Shown here piece after piece: positions 1 through 9,634 of a stretch of 64,000 nucleotides of DNA. The DNA is from Lysobacter sp. 5GHs7-4 (GTDB taxonomy: Bacteria; Pseudomonadota; Gammaproteobacteria; Xanthomonadales; Xanthomonadaceae), in contig NZ_CP089924.1 of the NCBI RefSeq assembly GCF_021284765.1, positions 3,490,001-3,554,000 on the forward strand, written 5' to 3'. A program made the translations under genes and the position numbers. Position 1 is the first letter of the stretch; every line of letters starts with the position of its first letter. The notes beneath the pieces were generated by a model, which worked only from the letters and a program-made list of their open reading frames with translations, was not told the origin of the DNA and searched no databases.

Positions 1-1502
1 ACGGGACGACGCGTCGCGGCGCGCGAGCGCAGCGCCAGGACGGCGAACGCCAGCGCCAGGCCCAGCGCGGTCAGATCCACCGCCGCCAGCGCCCAATCGC
101 CGCGCGCGAGGCTGGCGAACAGATGCCCCTTGGGCGCGGTCGCCAGATTGACCAGCGGAATCGCCGTCAGCGCGATCGCATTCAAGGCGAAGTAACGCCG
201 CCACCCCGCCTTGCGCACCGACGGCAGGCAGGCGTACAGCGCAGCCAGGATCCACACCGCGCAAAACGCGCCGATCTCCCAGCTCGCGCGCGCGGCCGCG
301 TCGGCCGGCACCAGCCGATTGGCGATCAGCAACGCCGCGCAGCCCAGCGGCATGCCGCCGACCACGCCCAGGTTCAGGCTCTGCACCAGGCCATAGCCCG
401 ACAGCGCGCCGGCCTCGGCGACCTTCTTGGCGCGCTTGTTGACCCACACCTGCATGCCGCTGGCCAGCATCACGCAGCCGCCCAGGCCCATGAAGAAATA
501 CAGCCAGCGCAAGGCGCTGCCGCCCCACTGCGCCATGTGCAGACCGCCGAGGAAGGTGTAGACCTTGTAGCCGGTGGCCGAGGGCTTGGAGCTGTGCAGG
601 AACCGGCCGTCGTTGGCGTCGTAGACGACCTGATCGAAGTTCCAGGCCACATGGCGGCTGTGATCGCCGCCGAAGGCGATGGTCGCGCTGCTGTCGTCGG
701 GGTGATGCACGTTGACCCAGGTCGGCGCCATGCCCAGGCGGCGGGTGGCATCGGCGATCAGCGTGTCGACCGGATACAGCCTGGCCAGCGGCTTGCCGGT
801 CTCGGGACGCTCGTAGCTGTCGCCGGCCTCGGCGAAGAACTTCTCCGCGTCGCTGTTATAGGCGACCTGCACCCCGGCGAACATGTAGGAAGCGACGAAG
901 ATCGCCACGCCGGTGTAGGCGATCATCAGATGGAACGGCAACCCGAGTACGCCGGTGAGGTTGTGCCCGTCCAGCCAGGCGCGTTGGCCGCCGGCCTGGG
1001 GTCGGAAGGTGAAGAAGTCCTTGAAGATGCGCTTGTGGATCACGATGCCGGTGACGATCGCGACCAGCATGAACATGCCCGCGATCCCGACCAGGTACAT
1101 GCCGATCGTGCCCGCATGCAGGTTGTAGTGCAGGGTGAAGAAGAAATCGCCGCCGGCGGTCGCGGGCAGCGGCGCGCCCGTGGCTGGGTTAAGCGAGCGT
1201 TCTTCGAAACTGCCGTCGTCGTAATAGACGTAGGCCGTGGTCGCATGGTCGCGTTCGGTGGGCGCCAGCACGTAAAACGCATGCGCATGCGGTTTTGCGT
1301 CGCGCTGCGCGGCCGCCACCGCGGGCGCGAAGCTCAGCGGCGCGCTCGGCGCATCGTGCAGCGCCGGCCGCATCCAGTCGCCGATTTCCTTGTCGAAGCA
1401 GGCCAGCGTGCCGCCGACGAAAATCACGAACAGCAGCCAGCCGATGATCAGCCCGGCCCAGGTGTGCAGCCATGCCATCGCTTGCGAGAAGCTGTTCTTC
1501 AT
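1..1502 (-). CDS. PepSY-associated transmembrane protein (partial, C-terminus outside window)
   Basis: The frame is open from the ATG at 1502 to the window edge, so about 500 residues are visible and the stop is missing. The N-terminus (MKNSFSQAMAWLHTWAGLII) begins a first membrane helix at about residues 10-32. Further helices follow (IGMYLVGIAGMFMLVAIVTG; FHLMIAYTGVAIFVASYMF; LRWLYFFMGLGGCVMLASG), separated by a periplasmic loop. This is the architecture of PepSY_TM iron-regulated membrane proteins, thought to act in siderophore or ferric-chelate reduction at the inner membrane. It lies 10 nt behind a DUF3649 gene, and a Fur-box-like palindrome precedes the pair. An ATG at 1516 meets a stop after five codons, which supports 1502. 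The family is fairly sure; the exact substrate is unknown. Confidence 0.82.
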   Translation of the reverse strand, partial: MKNSFSQAMAWLHTWAGLIIGWLLFVIFVGGTLACFDKEIGDWMRPALHDAPSAPLSFAPAVAAAQRDAKPHAHAFYVLAPTERDHATTAYVYYDDGSFEERSLNPATGAPLPATAGGDFFFTLHYNLHAGTIGMYLVGIAGMFMLVAIVTGIVIHKRIFKDFFTFRPQAGGQRAWLDGHNLTGVLGLPFHLMIAYTGVAIFVASYMFAGVQVAYNSDAEKFFAEAGDSYERPETGKPLARLYPVDTLIADATRRLGMAPTWVNVHHPDDSSATIAFGGDHSRHVAWNFDQVVYDANDGRFLHSSKPSATGYKVYTFLGGLHMAQWGGSALRWLYFFMGLGGCVMLASGMQVWVNKRAKKVAEAGALSGYGLVQSLNLGVVGGMPLGCAALLIANRLVPADAAARASWEIGAFCAVWILAALYACLPSVRKAGWRRYFALNAIALTAIPLVNLATAPKGHLFASLARGDWALAAVDLTALGLALAFAVLALRSRAATRRP

Positions 1503-1512
1503 GCGCGCTTGC

Positions 1513-1848
1513 TCATGGCCGGGCGGCGAATTCGGGGAACATCAAGGTCACGCCGTACAACGCCAGCGCCAGCAGCAGCGGCGCGAACACCGCGCGCAGC
1601 GCGCTCTTGGCCGCGAACGCGTACATCGCCGCCGCGCACCACACCGCGAAGCACAACAAGCTGGCGGTGACCACGCGGTCGCTGCGCGAAAACGGCAGCA
1701 CCAGGGTCAGGAACGCGGTCGACCCGTAGGCGAGCAGATAGCCGACCACCACCGCCGCCAGCGCGCGCACGGCGACGTCGATGCGATAGCGCAAGGGCAC
1801 GGTCTTGGGTTTGCGCGCGGCGGGGGCGTGGGCGTGGGCGGTATTCAT
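1513..1848 (-). CDS. DUF3649 small membrane protein
   Basis: The 111-residue protein starts at the ATG at 1848 (MNTAHAHAPAARKPKTVPLR). It contains three hydrophobic stretches, around residues 27-48, 54-75 and 82-104, with a short basic N-terminus. DUF3649 proteins are typically found directly before PepSY_TM iron-uptake genes, and here the gene ends 10 nt before that gene on the same strand, so the two are very likely one operon. An upstream in-frame methionine at 1887 would add 13 residues rich in Ala and Arg and looks less likely. The molecular role is unknown; a helper in iron acquisition is inferred from context. Confidence 0.7.
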   Translation of the reverse strand: MNTAHAHAPAARKPKTVPLRYRIDVAVRALAAVVVGYLLAYGSTAFLTLVLPFSRSDRVVTASLLCFAVWCAAAMYAFAAKSALRAVFAPLLLALALYGVTLMFPEFAARP

Positions 1849-1926
1849 GCGGCGACCGGCTGGAAGTACGGCGCGGCGCGCGGCCATGGCCGACGCCGCG
1901 TGGGCGAATCTGGATCGCCAGTCTAA

Positions 1927-1949
1927 TTGCTAATGGTTCTCATTAGCAA
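1927..1949. promoter_or_regulatory. Fur-box-like palindrome
   Basis: TTGCTAATG, five bases, CATTAGCAA forms a perfect 9+9 bp inverted repeat in an otherwise GC-rich stretch, 78 nt before the DUF3649 start. The NATAAT/CATTA hexamer character and the iron-linked genes downstream fit a ferric uptake regulator site. No experimentally defined site is known to me here, so this is inferred from symmetry and context. Confidence 0.6.
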
Positions 1950-2076
1950 ACTGAGCCGTCACCTCCGCCTGAACGGATTCCCCACCGGCGCGCGCGCGTC
2001 GCTCGAAACGCACTGCGTCGTCGCCCGCGAATCTGGCAGGCTCCGCACTTCTGCCCCCGCCAAGGACACGCAACGG

Positions 2077-3087
2077 ATGCGCCCTGCCCTGCACACCTGC
2101 CTCGCGCTCTGCCTGCTCGCGCTCGTCGCACCCGCATTCGCACAAACGCCGCCGATCGCGCCCGCGCAGGAAACCATCCGCGACATCGACACCGTCGTCG
2201 TCTCCGGCGTGCAACCCGGCCCGGGGATGTGGAAGGTCAGCCGCGGCGAACACGTGCTGTGGATCCTGGGCACCCTCAGCCCGGTGCCGAAGAACATGCA
2301 GTGGCTGTCGCGCGACGTCGAGGCGACGATCGCGCAGGCGCAGGAAGTGCTGCAACCGCCGTCGGTGTCGATCGGCACCGAACTGGGCATGTTCCGCAGC
2401 ATGCTGCTGATCCCCTCGGCGCTGAAGGCGCGCCGCAACCCCGACGACAAGACCTTGCGCGAGGTGGTGCCGGCCGAACTCTACGCGCGCTGGCTGCCGC
2501 TCAAGGCGCGCTACATCGGCAGCGACCGCGGCGTCGAGAAATGGCGGCCGGTGTTCGCCGCGCAGGAACTCTACGAAGCGGCGATGCGCCGTTCCGACCT
2601 CTCGCTCAAGGGCATCGTCTGGCCGGTGGTCGAGCGCAGCGCCAAGCAGCACGACGTCAAGATCACCGAGTCCACGATCGAGATGAAGATCAAGGACCCC
2701 AAGGCGGTGCTCAAGGATTTCGCCAACACCACCCTCAGCGACACCGACTGCTTCGCCAAGACCCTGAGCCGCATCGAGGGCGACATCGAGACCATGCGCG
2801 CGCGCGCCAACGCCTGGGCCATCGGCGACATCGAGACGCTGCGCGCCCTGCCGCAGGGCGATCAGTACGAGGTCTGCCTGCGCGCGGTGACCGCCTCCGG
2901 CGTGGCCCAGCGCCTGGGCTTCGGCGACCTGCGCGAGCGCGTGATCCAGACCTGGCTGGGCAACGCCGACAAGGCCCTGACCCAAAACAGGGTCAGCTTC
3001 GCCAGCCTGCCGATCGCCGAACTGCTCAAGCCCGACGGTTATCTGGCGCGCCTGCAGGCGCGCGGCTATGTCATAGAAGAGCCGTAA
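2077..3087 (+). CDS. TraB/GumN family exported protein
   Basis: The 336-residue protein begins with a clear signal peptide (MRPALHTCLALCLLALVAPA, then FAQ). A TraB/GumN fold is suggested by the LWILGTLSPVPKNM segment, the conserved helix after it (DVEATIAQAQEVL), and the C-terminal ALTQNRVSFASLPIAELL and DGYLARLQARGYVI blocks. In canonical members the first motif carries a GxxH histidine and a following acidic pair. Here these positions read GTLS and LQPP, so putative active-site residues are absent. The start at 2077 is chosen because it begins the signal peptide; the frame is open 150 nt further upstream through the Fur-box region. The family's biochemical role is uncertain. Confidence 0.75.
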   Translation: MRPALHTCLALCLLALVAPAFAQTPPIAPAQETIRDIDTVVVSGVQPGPGMWKVSRGEHVLWILGTLSPVPKNMQWLSRDVEATIAQAQEVLQPPSVSIGTELGMFRSMLLIPSALKARRNPDDKTLREVVPAELYARWLPLKARYIGSDRGVEKWRPVFAAQELYEAAMRRSDLSLKGIVWPVVERSAKQHDVKITESTIEMKIKDPKAVLKDFANTTLSDTDCFAKTLSRIEGDIETMRARANAWAIGDIETLRALPQGDQYEVCLRAVTASGVAQRLGFGDLRERVIQTWLGNADKALTQNRVSFASLPIAELLKPDGYLARLQARGYVIEEP

Positions 3088-3125
3088 ATTTTCCGTCTTG
3101 AAGGGGCGGCGTCGGCCTGACAAGA

Positions 3126-4079
3126 ATGGCCGCAGGGAAGCGTGTGCGAGTCCGCTGGATGCATCATCACAACAACTTCGACGGCTTGCGCCTGCTGGGC
3201 GCGGCGACCGTACTGATCAGTCACCAGTTCGCGGTGCTCGGGCTCGGGGAACCTCATCTGGCCGGCATCACCTTGGGGCGTTGGGGTGTGATGTTGTTCT
3301 TCGCGATCAGCGGCTATCTGATCGCACGCAGTTGGGAACGTGATTCGCACCTGCTGCGTTTTGCGCTGCGGCGCTTCCTGCGCGTGGCGCCAGCGCTGGT
3401 GGTGTTGCAACTGCTGACCGTCGCGGCCCTGTACTGGCTGGGCATAGCGAGTTTTGAAGACAACCCGCTGCCGGCGGTGAACGGTTCCTTGTGGACGATC
3501 GCGCTGGAGATCGACTGCTATCTGCTGTTCGCGCTCCTGGCGATGACGACCCGCAGAACCGGCCTGCTGATGATCGGCCTGCTGCTGATCGCCTGGGCCA
3601 CCGGCACGTTCGCGAAGCTGCCCTGGATCGACGGCCAGTTGGCTACCTTCGGCATCGCCTTCGGTTTCGGCGTGTTGCTGCACGAACGTCCCCGCCTTCT
3701 GCGGCCGGTGCCGACGCTGCTCATGCTCGCCCTGGGCGCGCTGGTCTGGCGCCTGAGCCAGCCTTCGTTCGGCATCGCCCTGATCGCGGCCGTGCTCAGC
3801 GTCCAGATCGGCGTGCGCGCCTGGCCGGTGTGGCAACATGCCGGCCGCCACGGCGACCTGTCCTACGGCCTGTACCTGTACGCGTTCCCGGTCCAGCAAC
3901 TGCTGGTACTCGCGCTAGGTGCGCAGCGCCCGTACCTGACGATGCTGGCGCTGACTGTGACGGCGACCCTGCCGCTGGCCTGGCTGTCCTGGCATTGCGT
4001 CGAACGACCCGCCTTGCGGCTGAAACCCGCATCGGCGCCGCGACCGGCCGCGCAAGCCGAAGCGGCCGCCCGCGCCTGA
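3126..4079 (+). CDS. Acyltransferase family 3 (OafA/YrhL-like) membrane protein
   Basis: The 317-residue protein has about nine hydrophobic segments. It shows hallmarks of the acyltransferase-3 family: an N-terminal NFDGLRLLGAATVLISHQFA segment with the family histidine, WGVMLFFAISGYLIARSW, the basic FALRRFLRVAP stretch, and NGSLWTIALEIDCYL. Such enzymes transfer acyl groups onto extracytoplasmic glycans or lipids. A second possible start (MHHHNNFDGL, 3159) would remove a short basic leader; neither start has a strong ribosome site. The gene follows the TraB/GumN gene by 38 nt and ends before the tRNA-Pro terminator on the other strand. The acceptor substrate cannot be told from sequence. Confidence 0.78.
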   Translation: MAAGKRVRVRWMHHHNNFDGLRLLGAATVLISHQFAVLGLGEPHLAGITLGRWGVMLFFAISGYLIARSWERDSHLLRFALRRFLRVAPALVVLQLLTVAALYWLGIASFEDNPLPAVNGSLWTIALEIDCYLLFALLAMTTRRTGLLMIGLLLIAWATGTFAKLPWIDGQLATFGIAFGFGVLLHERPRLLRPVPTLLMLALGALVWRLSQPSFGIALIAAVLSVQIGVRAWPVWQHAGRHGDLSYGLYLYAFPVQQLLVLALGAQRPYLTMLALTVTATLPLAWLSWHCVERPALRLKPASAPRPAAQAEAAARA

Positions 4080-4118
4080 CACCGCCGCCACGCCGCGCAT
4101 CGCGACCCCAAAACGCAA

Positions 4119-4142
4119 AACGCCCGGCACGGGCCGGGCGTT
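4119..4142 (-). terminator. Terminator of tRNA-Pro, possibly bidirectional
   Basis: AACGCCCGG, a six-base loop and CCGGGCGTT form a perfect 9-bp stem. On the minus strand TTGCGTTTT follows, a usable U-rich tail for the tRNA-Pro transcript. On the plus strand it could also close the acyltransferase gene, but the tail there is weak. Confidence 0.6.
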
Positions 4143-4156
4143 GCGATGACATCGGA

Positions 4157-4233
4157 TGGTCGGGACGGCCGGATTTGAACCGACGACCCTCTGCCCCCCA
4201 GGCAGATGCGCTACCAGGCTGCGCTACGCCCCG
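4157..4233 (-). tRNA. tRNA-Pro (GGG)
   Basis: The minus strand folds into a full cloverleaf. The 7-bp acceptor is CGGGGCG with CGTCCCG, with discriminator A and an encoded CCA. The anticodon stem TCTGC/GCAGA holds the loop CTGGGGG, giving anticodon GGG, and the T arm contains GGTTCAAATCC. Length is 77 nt including CCA. A terminator-like hairpin follows. Confidence 0.95.
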
Positions 4234-4289
4234 AACGTGTTGCGATGTCCCCGCTCTCGCGAGCGGGTGGCAAGTATAGCCGTAAAGAC

Positions 4290-4646
4290 TCAGCGCCGCA
4301 GCAGCTGCAGCACTTCTTCCAGTTCCATCCGCACCTGGCGGATGATCTGCGAGCTCAGCGCCGACTCGTCCTTGGCGGCCTCGCCTTCCAGACGCAGGCG
4401 CGCGCCGCCGATGGTGTAGCCCTGTTCGTACAGCAGGCCGCGGATCTGGCGCACCATCAGCACTTCGTGGCGCTGGTAGTAACGACGGTTGCCGCGGCGC
4501 TTGACCGGGTTGAGGGTGGGGAATTCGGTTTCCCAGTAACGCAGCACGTGCGGCTTGACGTCGCACAGCTCGCTGACCTCACCGATGGTGAAGTAGCGCT
4601 TCGCCGGGATCGGCGGAAGTTCGCGATTACTGCCCGGATCCAGCAT
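4290..4646 (-). CDS. MerR family transcriptional regulator next to ihfA
   Basis: The 118-residue protein has an N-terminal MerR winged helix-turn-helix ([20 protein letters not shown], then YWE, residues about 17-41). Next comes the wing [20 protein letters not shown] and a C-terminal coiled coil ([16 protein letters not shown]). No metal-binding cysteines are present, so this is not a classical metal sensor. A short MerR gene directly after ihfA is a conserved gammaproteobacterial arrangement. Here the two genes overlap by 20 nt and are probably cotranscribed. The regulatory target is unknown. Confidence 0.88.
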   Translation of the reverse strand: MLDPGSNRELPPIPAKRYFTIGEVSELCDVKPHVLRYWETEFPTLNPVKRRGNRRYYQRHEVLMVRQIRGLLYEQGYTIGGARLRLEGEAAKDESALSSQIIRQVRMELEEVLQLLRR

Positions 4647-4926
4647 AGGCCTCCACCCGCTCCTTGAGTTTCTGTCCCGGACGGAAGGTCACCACCGTCC
4701 GCGCCGAAATCGGAATTTCCTCGCCGGTCTTCGGATTGCGTCCCGGCCGCTGGTTCTTGCGGCGCAGATCGAAATTGCCGAAACCCGACAGCTTGACCTG
4801 CCGGCCGTGCTCCAACGCCTCGCGCAACGCATCGAAGAACGCGTCGACGAATTCCTTGGCTTCGCGCTTGTTGAGTCCGACTTCGTCGAACAGACGCTCC
4901 GCCATTTCCGCCTTGGTCAATGCCAC
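4627..4926 (-). CDS. ihfA: Integration host factor subunit alpha
   Basis: The 99-residue protein is a full-length member of the HU/IHF family. It has the dimerisation helices ([20 protein letters not shown]), the [20 protein letters not shown] core, and the beta-arm tip with [12 protein letters not shown], whose proline bends DNA. It pairs with IHF-beta (not in the window) and bends DNA in recombination, replication and transcription. It stands downstream of pheST as in most gammaproteobacteria, 33 nt after pheT, and overlaps the MerR gene. Confidence 0.97.
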   Translation of the reverse strand: MALTKAEMAERLFDEVGLNKREAKEFVDAFFDALREALEHGRQVKLSGFGNFDLRRKNQRPGRNPKTGEEIPISARTVVTFRPGQKLKERVEAYAGSGQ

Positions 4927-4959
4927 ATCGTTTCCCCTGTTCTCAGCCGCGATGCGCGT

Positions 4960-7365
4960 TCAGGCGCGGATCTTGGCGCCGTGGTCGCGCTCGATCGCCG
5001 CCATCACCGCCGTCACCACTTCTTCCACATCGCGGTCGGTCAGGGTGCGTGATTCATCCTGCAGAATCAAGCCCATAGCGAGACTCTTGAATCCGGTTTC
5101 CACCCCCTTGCCCTGGTAGCGGTCGAACAACACCAGATCGCGCAGGGACGGGCCCGCGGCCGCCTGAACGGAGGCCGAAATCGCCGTCCAGGCCGTCTCC
5201 TGCGCGACGACGAACGCGAGGTCGCGGCGGACGGACGGATACCGGGACAGGGTGCCGGCGCGCGGCACGGCGCGCTGCGACAGCGGTGCCAGATCCAGCT
5301 CGAACGCGACCACCTCCACGTCCAGGTCCAGCGCGCGCTGCAGGCGCGGGTGCAACTGGCCGATCCAGCCCAGGCGCCGGGCCTGCCCGTCCTGATCGAC
5401 GCGATAGACGTCGGCCGAGCGGCCCGGATGGGCCCAGGCCGGCTGCGAGGGGCGGTACTCCAGGCGCGCGCCGGCCAGCGCGGCCAGGCTGTCCAGGTCG
5501 CCCTTGAGGTCGTGGAAGCCGACCGCGCGGCCCTTGCCGTTCCATTGCTCGCCGCCGACCTCGCCGCAGGCGGCCGCGGCGATGCGCTGGGTCTCCAGCG
5601 GCGCCTCGCCGGCGCGCGCGGCGAACGCATTGCCGAGTTCGAACAGGCGCAGGCGCGACTGCTGGCGCGCGGCATTGCGGCCCAGCGCGGCGACCAGGCC
5701 CGGCAACAGGCTGGTGCGCATCACGCCGAGTTCGGCGCTGAGCGGATTGGCCAGCGCCACGCCGCCCTCGTGCAGTTGCCAGGTCGCCAGCAGGTCGGCG
5801 TCGACGAAGGCGTAGTTGACGGTTTCCAGGTAGTCGCGCGCGGCCAGCTGGCGCCGCATCACGCCCGCCTCGACGCGGGTTTCGCTGGGCGCGACCAGAC
5901 GCGTGGCGCCGCCCGGCAGCGTGGTCGGGATGGCGTCGTAGCCGTGGATGCGCGCGATCTCCTCGATCAGGTCTTCCTCGATCGCGATGTCGAAGCGGCG
6001 GCTGGGCGCGGTCACGCGCCAACCGTCCGCCGCGTTCTCGACGGTCAGGCCCAGCGCGACGAGGATGCGTTCGACTTCGGCGTCGGCGATGCGCAGGCCC
6101 AGCACGCGCGCCAGGCGCTCGCGGCGCAGGCTCACCGGCTGCGGCTGCGACAGGTGCTGCGGCAGCACCGCTTCGGTCACCGGGCCGGGCGCGCCGCCGG
6201 CGATCTCGACGATCAGGCGGGTCGCCACTTCCACCGCCTGGCGCGGCAGCTGCGGGTCCACGCCGCGCTCGAAACGGTGGCCGGCGTCGGTGTGCAGGCC
6301 GAGCTTGCGGCCGCGGCCGATGATGGCCGACGGAATCCAGTGCGCGGCCTCGAGGAAGACGTTGCGGGTGGCGTCGGTGACGCGCGTGTCGTGGCCGCCC
6401 ATGATGCCGCCCAGGGCCACGGCGCGCGCGCCGCGGCCGCCCTGGCTGTCGGACACCACCAGGAAATCCGGATCCAGCGCGACGGTGCGGCCGTCGAGCA
6501 GCTTGGTCTGTTCGCCGGCGCGCGCCGGACGCACCACGATCGGCGCGGTCAGAGTGTCGCGGTCGAAGGCGTGCATGGGCTGGCCGAGTTCCAGCATCAC
6601 GTACTGGGTCACGTCGACCAGGAAGCTGATCGGGCGCACGCCGCTGCGGCGCAGGCGCTCGACCATCCACACCGGCGTGACCGTGGCGGCGTTGACGCCT
6701 TCGATCACGCGGCCGACGAAGCGCGGCACCTTGGCCTCGGCGTCCAGCTCGACGGTCAGTTCGCTGTCGATCAGCGCCGGCATCGGCGTGGCGTCGAACG
6801 CCACCACCTGCGAACCACAGGCGGCGGCGACGTCGTAGGCGATGCCGCGCACGCTGAAACAGTCGGCGCGATTGGGCGTGAGCTTGATCTCGATGCTGGC
6901 GTCGGGCAGCCCCAGGTACTGCGCCAGCGGCGCGCCGGCCGGCGCATCGTCCGGCAGTTCGAGCAGGCCGGAGGCGTCCGGGTCCACGCCCAGTTCCTTG
7001 GCCGAGCACAGCATGCCGAACGACTCCACGCCGCGCAGCTTGGCGGCCTTGATCGCGATGCCGCCGGGCAGGTTCGCGCCGACGGTCGCCAGCGGCGCCT
7101 TGAGGCCGGCGCGCGCATTGGGCGCGCCGCACACGATCTGCACGGTGGCGCCGTCGCCGATCTCGACCTGGCACACCTGCAGGCGGTCGGCCTCGGGATG
7201 CTTCTGCGCGCTGAGGATATGGCCCACGACCACGCCGTCCAGGCCATCGCCCAGCGCCGTCACTTCCTCGACTTCCAGGCCGATCGCGGTCAGCGTCGCG
7301 GCCAGCTGCTCGCGGCTCGCGTCGGTGGGCACGTGCTGGCGCAGCCAGTTTTCGGAGAATTTCAT
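4960..7365 (-). CDS. pheT: Phenylalanyl-tRNA synthetase beta subunit
   Basis: The 801-residue protein (E. coli PheT is about 795) contains in order: an N-terminal tRNA-binding EMAP-like domain (VVGHILSAQKHPEADRLQVC, about residues 45-65), the B3/B4 editing region, the B5 domain, the catalytic-like core, and a C-terminal FDX-ACB domain (YPSVRRDLAFVV; ending LTDRDVEEVVTAVMAAIERD). With PheS it forms the alpha2beta2 enzyme that charges tRNA-Phe. Unusually, 233 nt lie between pheS and pheT, and this gap contains a REP-like palindromic element. The start MKFSENWLRQHVP matches the family. Confidence 0.97.
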   Translation of the reverse strand: MKFSENWLRQHVPTDASREQLAATLTAIGLEVEEVTALGDGLDGVVVGHILSAQKHPEADRLQVCQVEIGDGATVQIVCGAPNARAGLKAPLATVGANLPGGIAIKAAKLRGVESFGMLCSAKELGVDPDASGLLELPDDAPAGAPLAQYLGLPDASIEIKLTPNRADCFSVRGIAYDVAAACGSQVVAFDATPMPALIDSELTVELDAEAKVPRFVGRVIEGVNAATVTPVWMVERLRRSGVRPISFLVDVTQYVMLELGQPMHAFDRDTLTAPIVVRPARAGEQTKLLDGRTVALDPDFLVVSDSQGGRGARAVALGGIMGGHDTRVTDATRNVFLEAAHWIPSAIIGRGRKLGLHTDAGHRFERGVDPQLPRQAVEVATRLIVEIAGGAPGPVTEAVLPQHLSQPQPVSLRRERLARVLGLRIADAEVERILVALGLTVENAADGWRVTAPSRRFDIAIEEDLIEEIARIHGYDAIPTTLPGGATRLVAPSETRVEAGVMRRQLAARDYLETVNYAFVDADLLATWQLHEGGVALANPLSAELGVMRTSLLPGLVAALGRNAARQQSRLRLFELGNAFAARAGEAPLETQRIAAAACGEVGGEQWNGKGRAVGFHDLKGDLDSLAALAGARLEYRPSQPAWAHPGRSADVYRVDQDGQARRLGWIGQLHPRLQRALDLDVEVVAFELDLAPLSQRAVPRAGTLSRYPSVRRDLAFVVAQETAWTAISASVQAAAGPSLRDLVLFDRYQGKGVETGFKSLAMGLILQDESRTLTDRDVEEVVTAVMAAIERDHGAKIRA

Positions 7366-7465
7366 AAGAGGCTCGGGAGGCTGGGGGCGAGAATCTAGGG
7401 TTTGAGAGGCTGGATTTCAGTATTCGGTACTGGGAAATGGCAGCGGTGCGGCTTCGGCCTTTGCT

Positions 7466-7550
7466 CGTCATCCCCGCGAAAGCGGGGATCCAGAGACTTC
7501 AGCGTCATGCCCGGATCGACCCCTGGACCCCCGCCTACGCGGGGATGAGG
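7466..7550. repeat. REP-like palindromic repeat between pheS and pheT
   Basis: Two hairpins, ATCCCCGC gaaa GCGGGGAT (about 7470-7489) and CCCCGC ctac GCGGGG (about 7529-7544), flank an inner spacer. The ends GTCATCCCCGC and GCGGGGATGA are near inverted copies. A related single copy lies at 57455-57500. This is a dispersed extragenic palindrome of the type common in Xanthomonadaceae. It sits inside the pheST transcription unit. Confidence 0.75.
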
Positions 7551-7598
7551 GACCGACACGACACCGTCGCCGCGGCGCTTACCGTCTGCCGCATCCGC

Positions 7599-8663
<1,065 letters not shown>

Positions 8664-8697
8664 TCAACGAGCGGATTACCGAGGCCCAAAAACGGCA

Positions 8698-8725
8698 ATG
8701 GGGAAGGACTTGCGCCCTTCCCCAT
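8698..8725 (-). terminator. Hairpin between rplT and pheS (terminator or attenuator)
   Basis: ATGGGGAAGG, eight bases and CCTTCCCCAT form a perfect 10-bp stem. On the minus strand it is followed by TGCCGTTTTT. The placement matches where E. coli has the pheM leader and pheST attenuator. However, I see no Phe-rich leader peptide in this 170-nt gap, so a simple partial terminator after rplT is more likely. Confidence 0.6.
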
Positions 8726-8794
8726 GCCTTAACCACGTTGTCCTCGCACCGAACCAGTGCGGGGCACGTGGCTCGGGACGGGGATGGAAACAGG

Positions 8795-9154
8795 TTACGC
8801 CGCGAGCGCGCTCTTCGCCTTTTCGGCCAGCGCCGCAAAACCCGTCGCATCGTGCACGGCGATATCCGCCAGCACCTTGCGGTCCAGGGTGATGCCGGAC
8901 TTGAGCAGGCCGTTCATGAAACGGCTGTAGCTCATGCCGTTGATGCGGGCCGCCGCATTGATGCGGGTGATCCACAGCGAACGGAAATTGCGCTTCTTCT
9001 GCTTACGACCGATGTAGGCGTACTGCAGGGCCTTCGTGACCGCCTGCTTGGCGACGCGGAAGACTTTGCGGCGGGCGTGATAGTAGCCCTTGGCCTGCTT
9101 CAGGATTTTCTTGTGACGGCGGCGCGCCGTAACACCACGCTTGACTCGTGCCAT
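8795..9154 (-). CDS. rplT: Ribosomal protein L20
   Basis: The 119-residue protein has the invariant basic N-terminal extension ([20 protein letters not shown]) that threads into 23S rRNA, and the globular end ([20 protein letters not shown]). Length equals the family norm of about 118. L20 is needed for early 50S assembly and in other bacteria represses its own operon by binding the rpmI leader. It follows rpmI by 13 nt. Confidence 0.98.
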   Translation of the reverse strand: MARVKRGVTARRRHKKILKQAKGYYHARRKVFRVAKQAVTKALQYAYIGRKQKKRNFRSLWITRINAAARINGMSYSRFMNGLLKSGITLDRKVLADIAVHDATGFAALAEKAKSALAA

Positions 9155-9167
9155 TGTTCAGTCCTCC

Positions 9168-9365
9168 TCAGAGATACGGCAGCATGCGGACCAGACGGCC
9201 TGCGTCCTCGGGACGAACATGGTTCGTCTGCCGCAGGTTGCGCTTCCGCTTGGTGGCCTTCTTGGTGAGGATGTGGCTCTTGTTGGCGTGGCCGCACTTG
9301 AACTTGCCGGAAGCGGTCTTCCGGAAGCGCTTGGCTGCCGCCCGATTGGTCTTGATCTTGGGCAT
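9168..9365 (-). CDS. rpmI: Ribosomal protein L35
   Basis: The 65-residue, strongly basic protein ([20 protein letters not shown], with [16 protein letters not shown] in the centre) is a standard L35 of the 50S subunit. In most gammaproteobacteria it directly follows infC. Here an effector/immunity gene pair and two terminator-like hairpins separate it from infC by about 2.6 kb, so rpmI-rplT must have a separate promoter in the 9366-9500 leader. I could not identify convincing -35/-10 boxes there. Confidence 0.97.
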   Translation of the reverse strand: MPKIKTNRAAAKRFRKTASGKFKCGHANKSHILTKKATKRKRNLRQTNHVRPEDAGRLVRMLPYL

Positions 9366-9493
9366 TGCGATGTCCTTTCGGAGTTATGTCACTGGCCTGG
9401 GCGGTGGCTGAGCCACTCTTTCCGTCCTGCCCTTGCCGGCTTGTAAGTCATTGATCCAAAACGAGATCAGTAACAGGTCCTGAGTGTTGCGCA

Positions 9494-9514
9494 CAACAAA
9501 CCCGGCGAACCGGG
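9494..9514 (-). terminator. Terminator of the effector gene (UUCG loop)
   Basis: On the minus strand CCCGG, the stable tetraloop TTCG and CCGGG are followed by TTTGTTG, a compact intrinsic terminator 120 nt beyond the effector stop. A second GC-rich hairpin with 12-bp arms (9533-9560, CCCGGCCGGGTTtgcAACCCGGGCCGGG as two halves) precedes it. Together they insulate rpmI from upstream transcription. Confidence 0.55.
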
Positions 9515-9634
9515 CCGCGCATTATGCCCGTACCCGGCCCGGGTTGCAAACCCGGCCGGGTCGAATTTCCATGCAAATCATGGATTTGCCGGGCCGGTGC
9601 CCGGCGCGGATCGGCGCCCTGCGGCGGCGGCGCC

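Noticed and set aside
5350..7398. 682-codon plus-strand frame
   Set aside because: Antisense to pheT; repetitive RRG/HAAQ composition; no ribosome site or motif.
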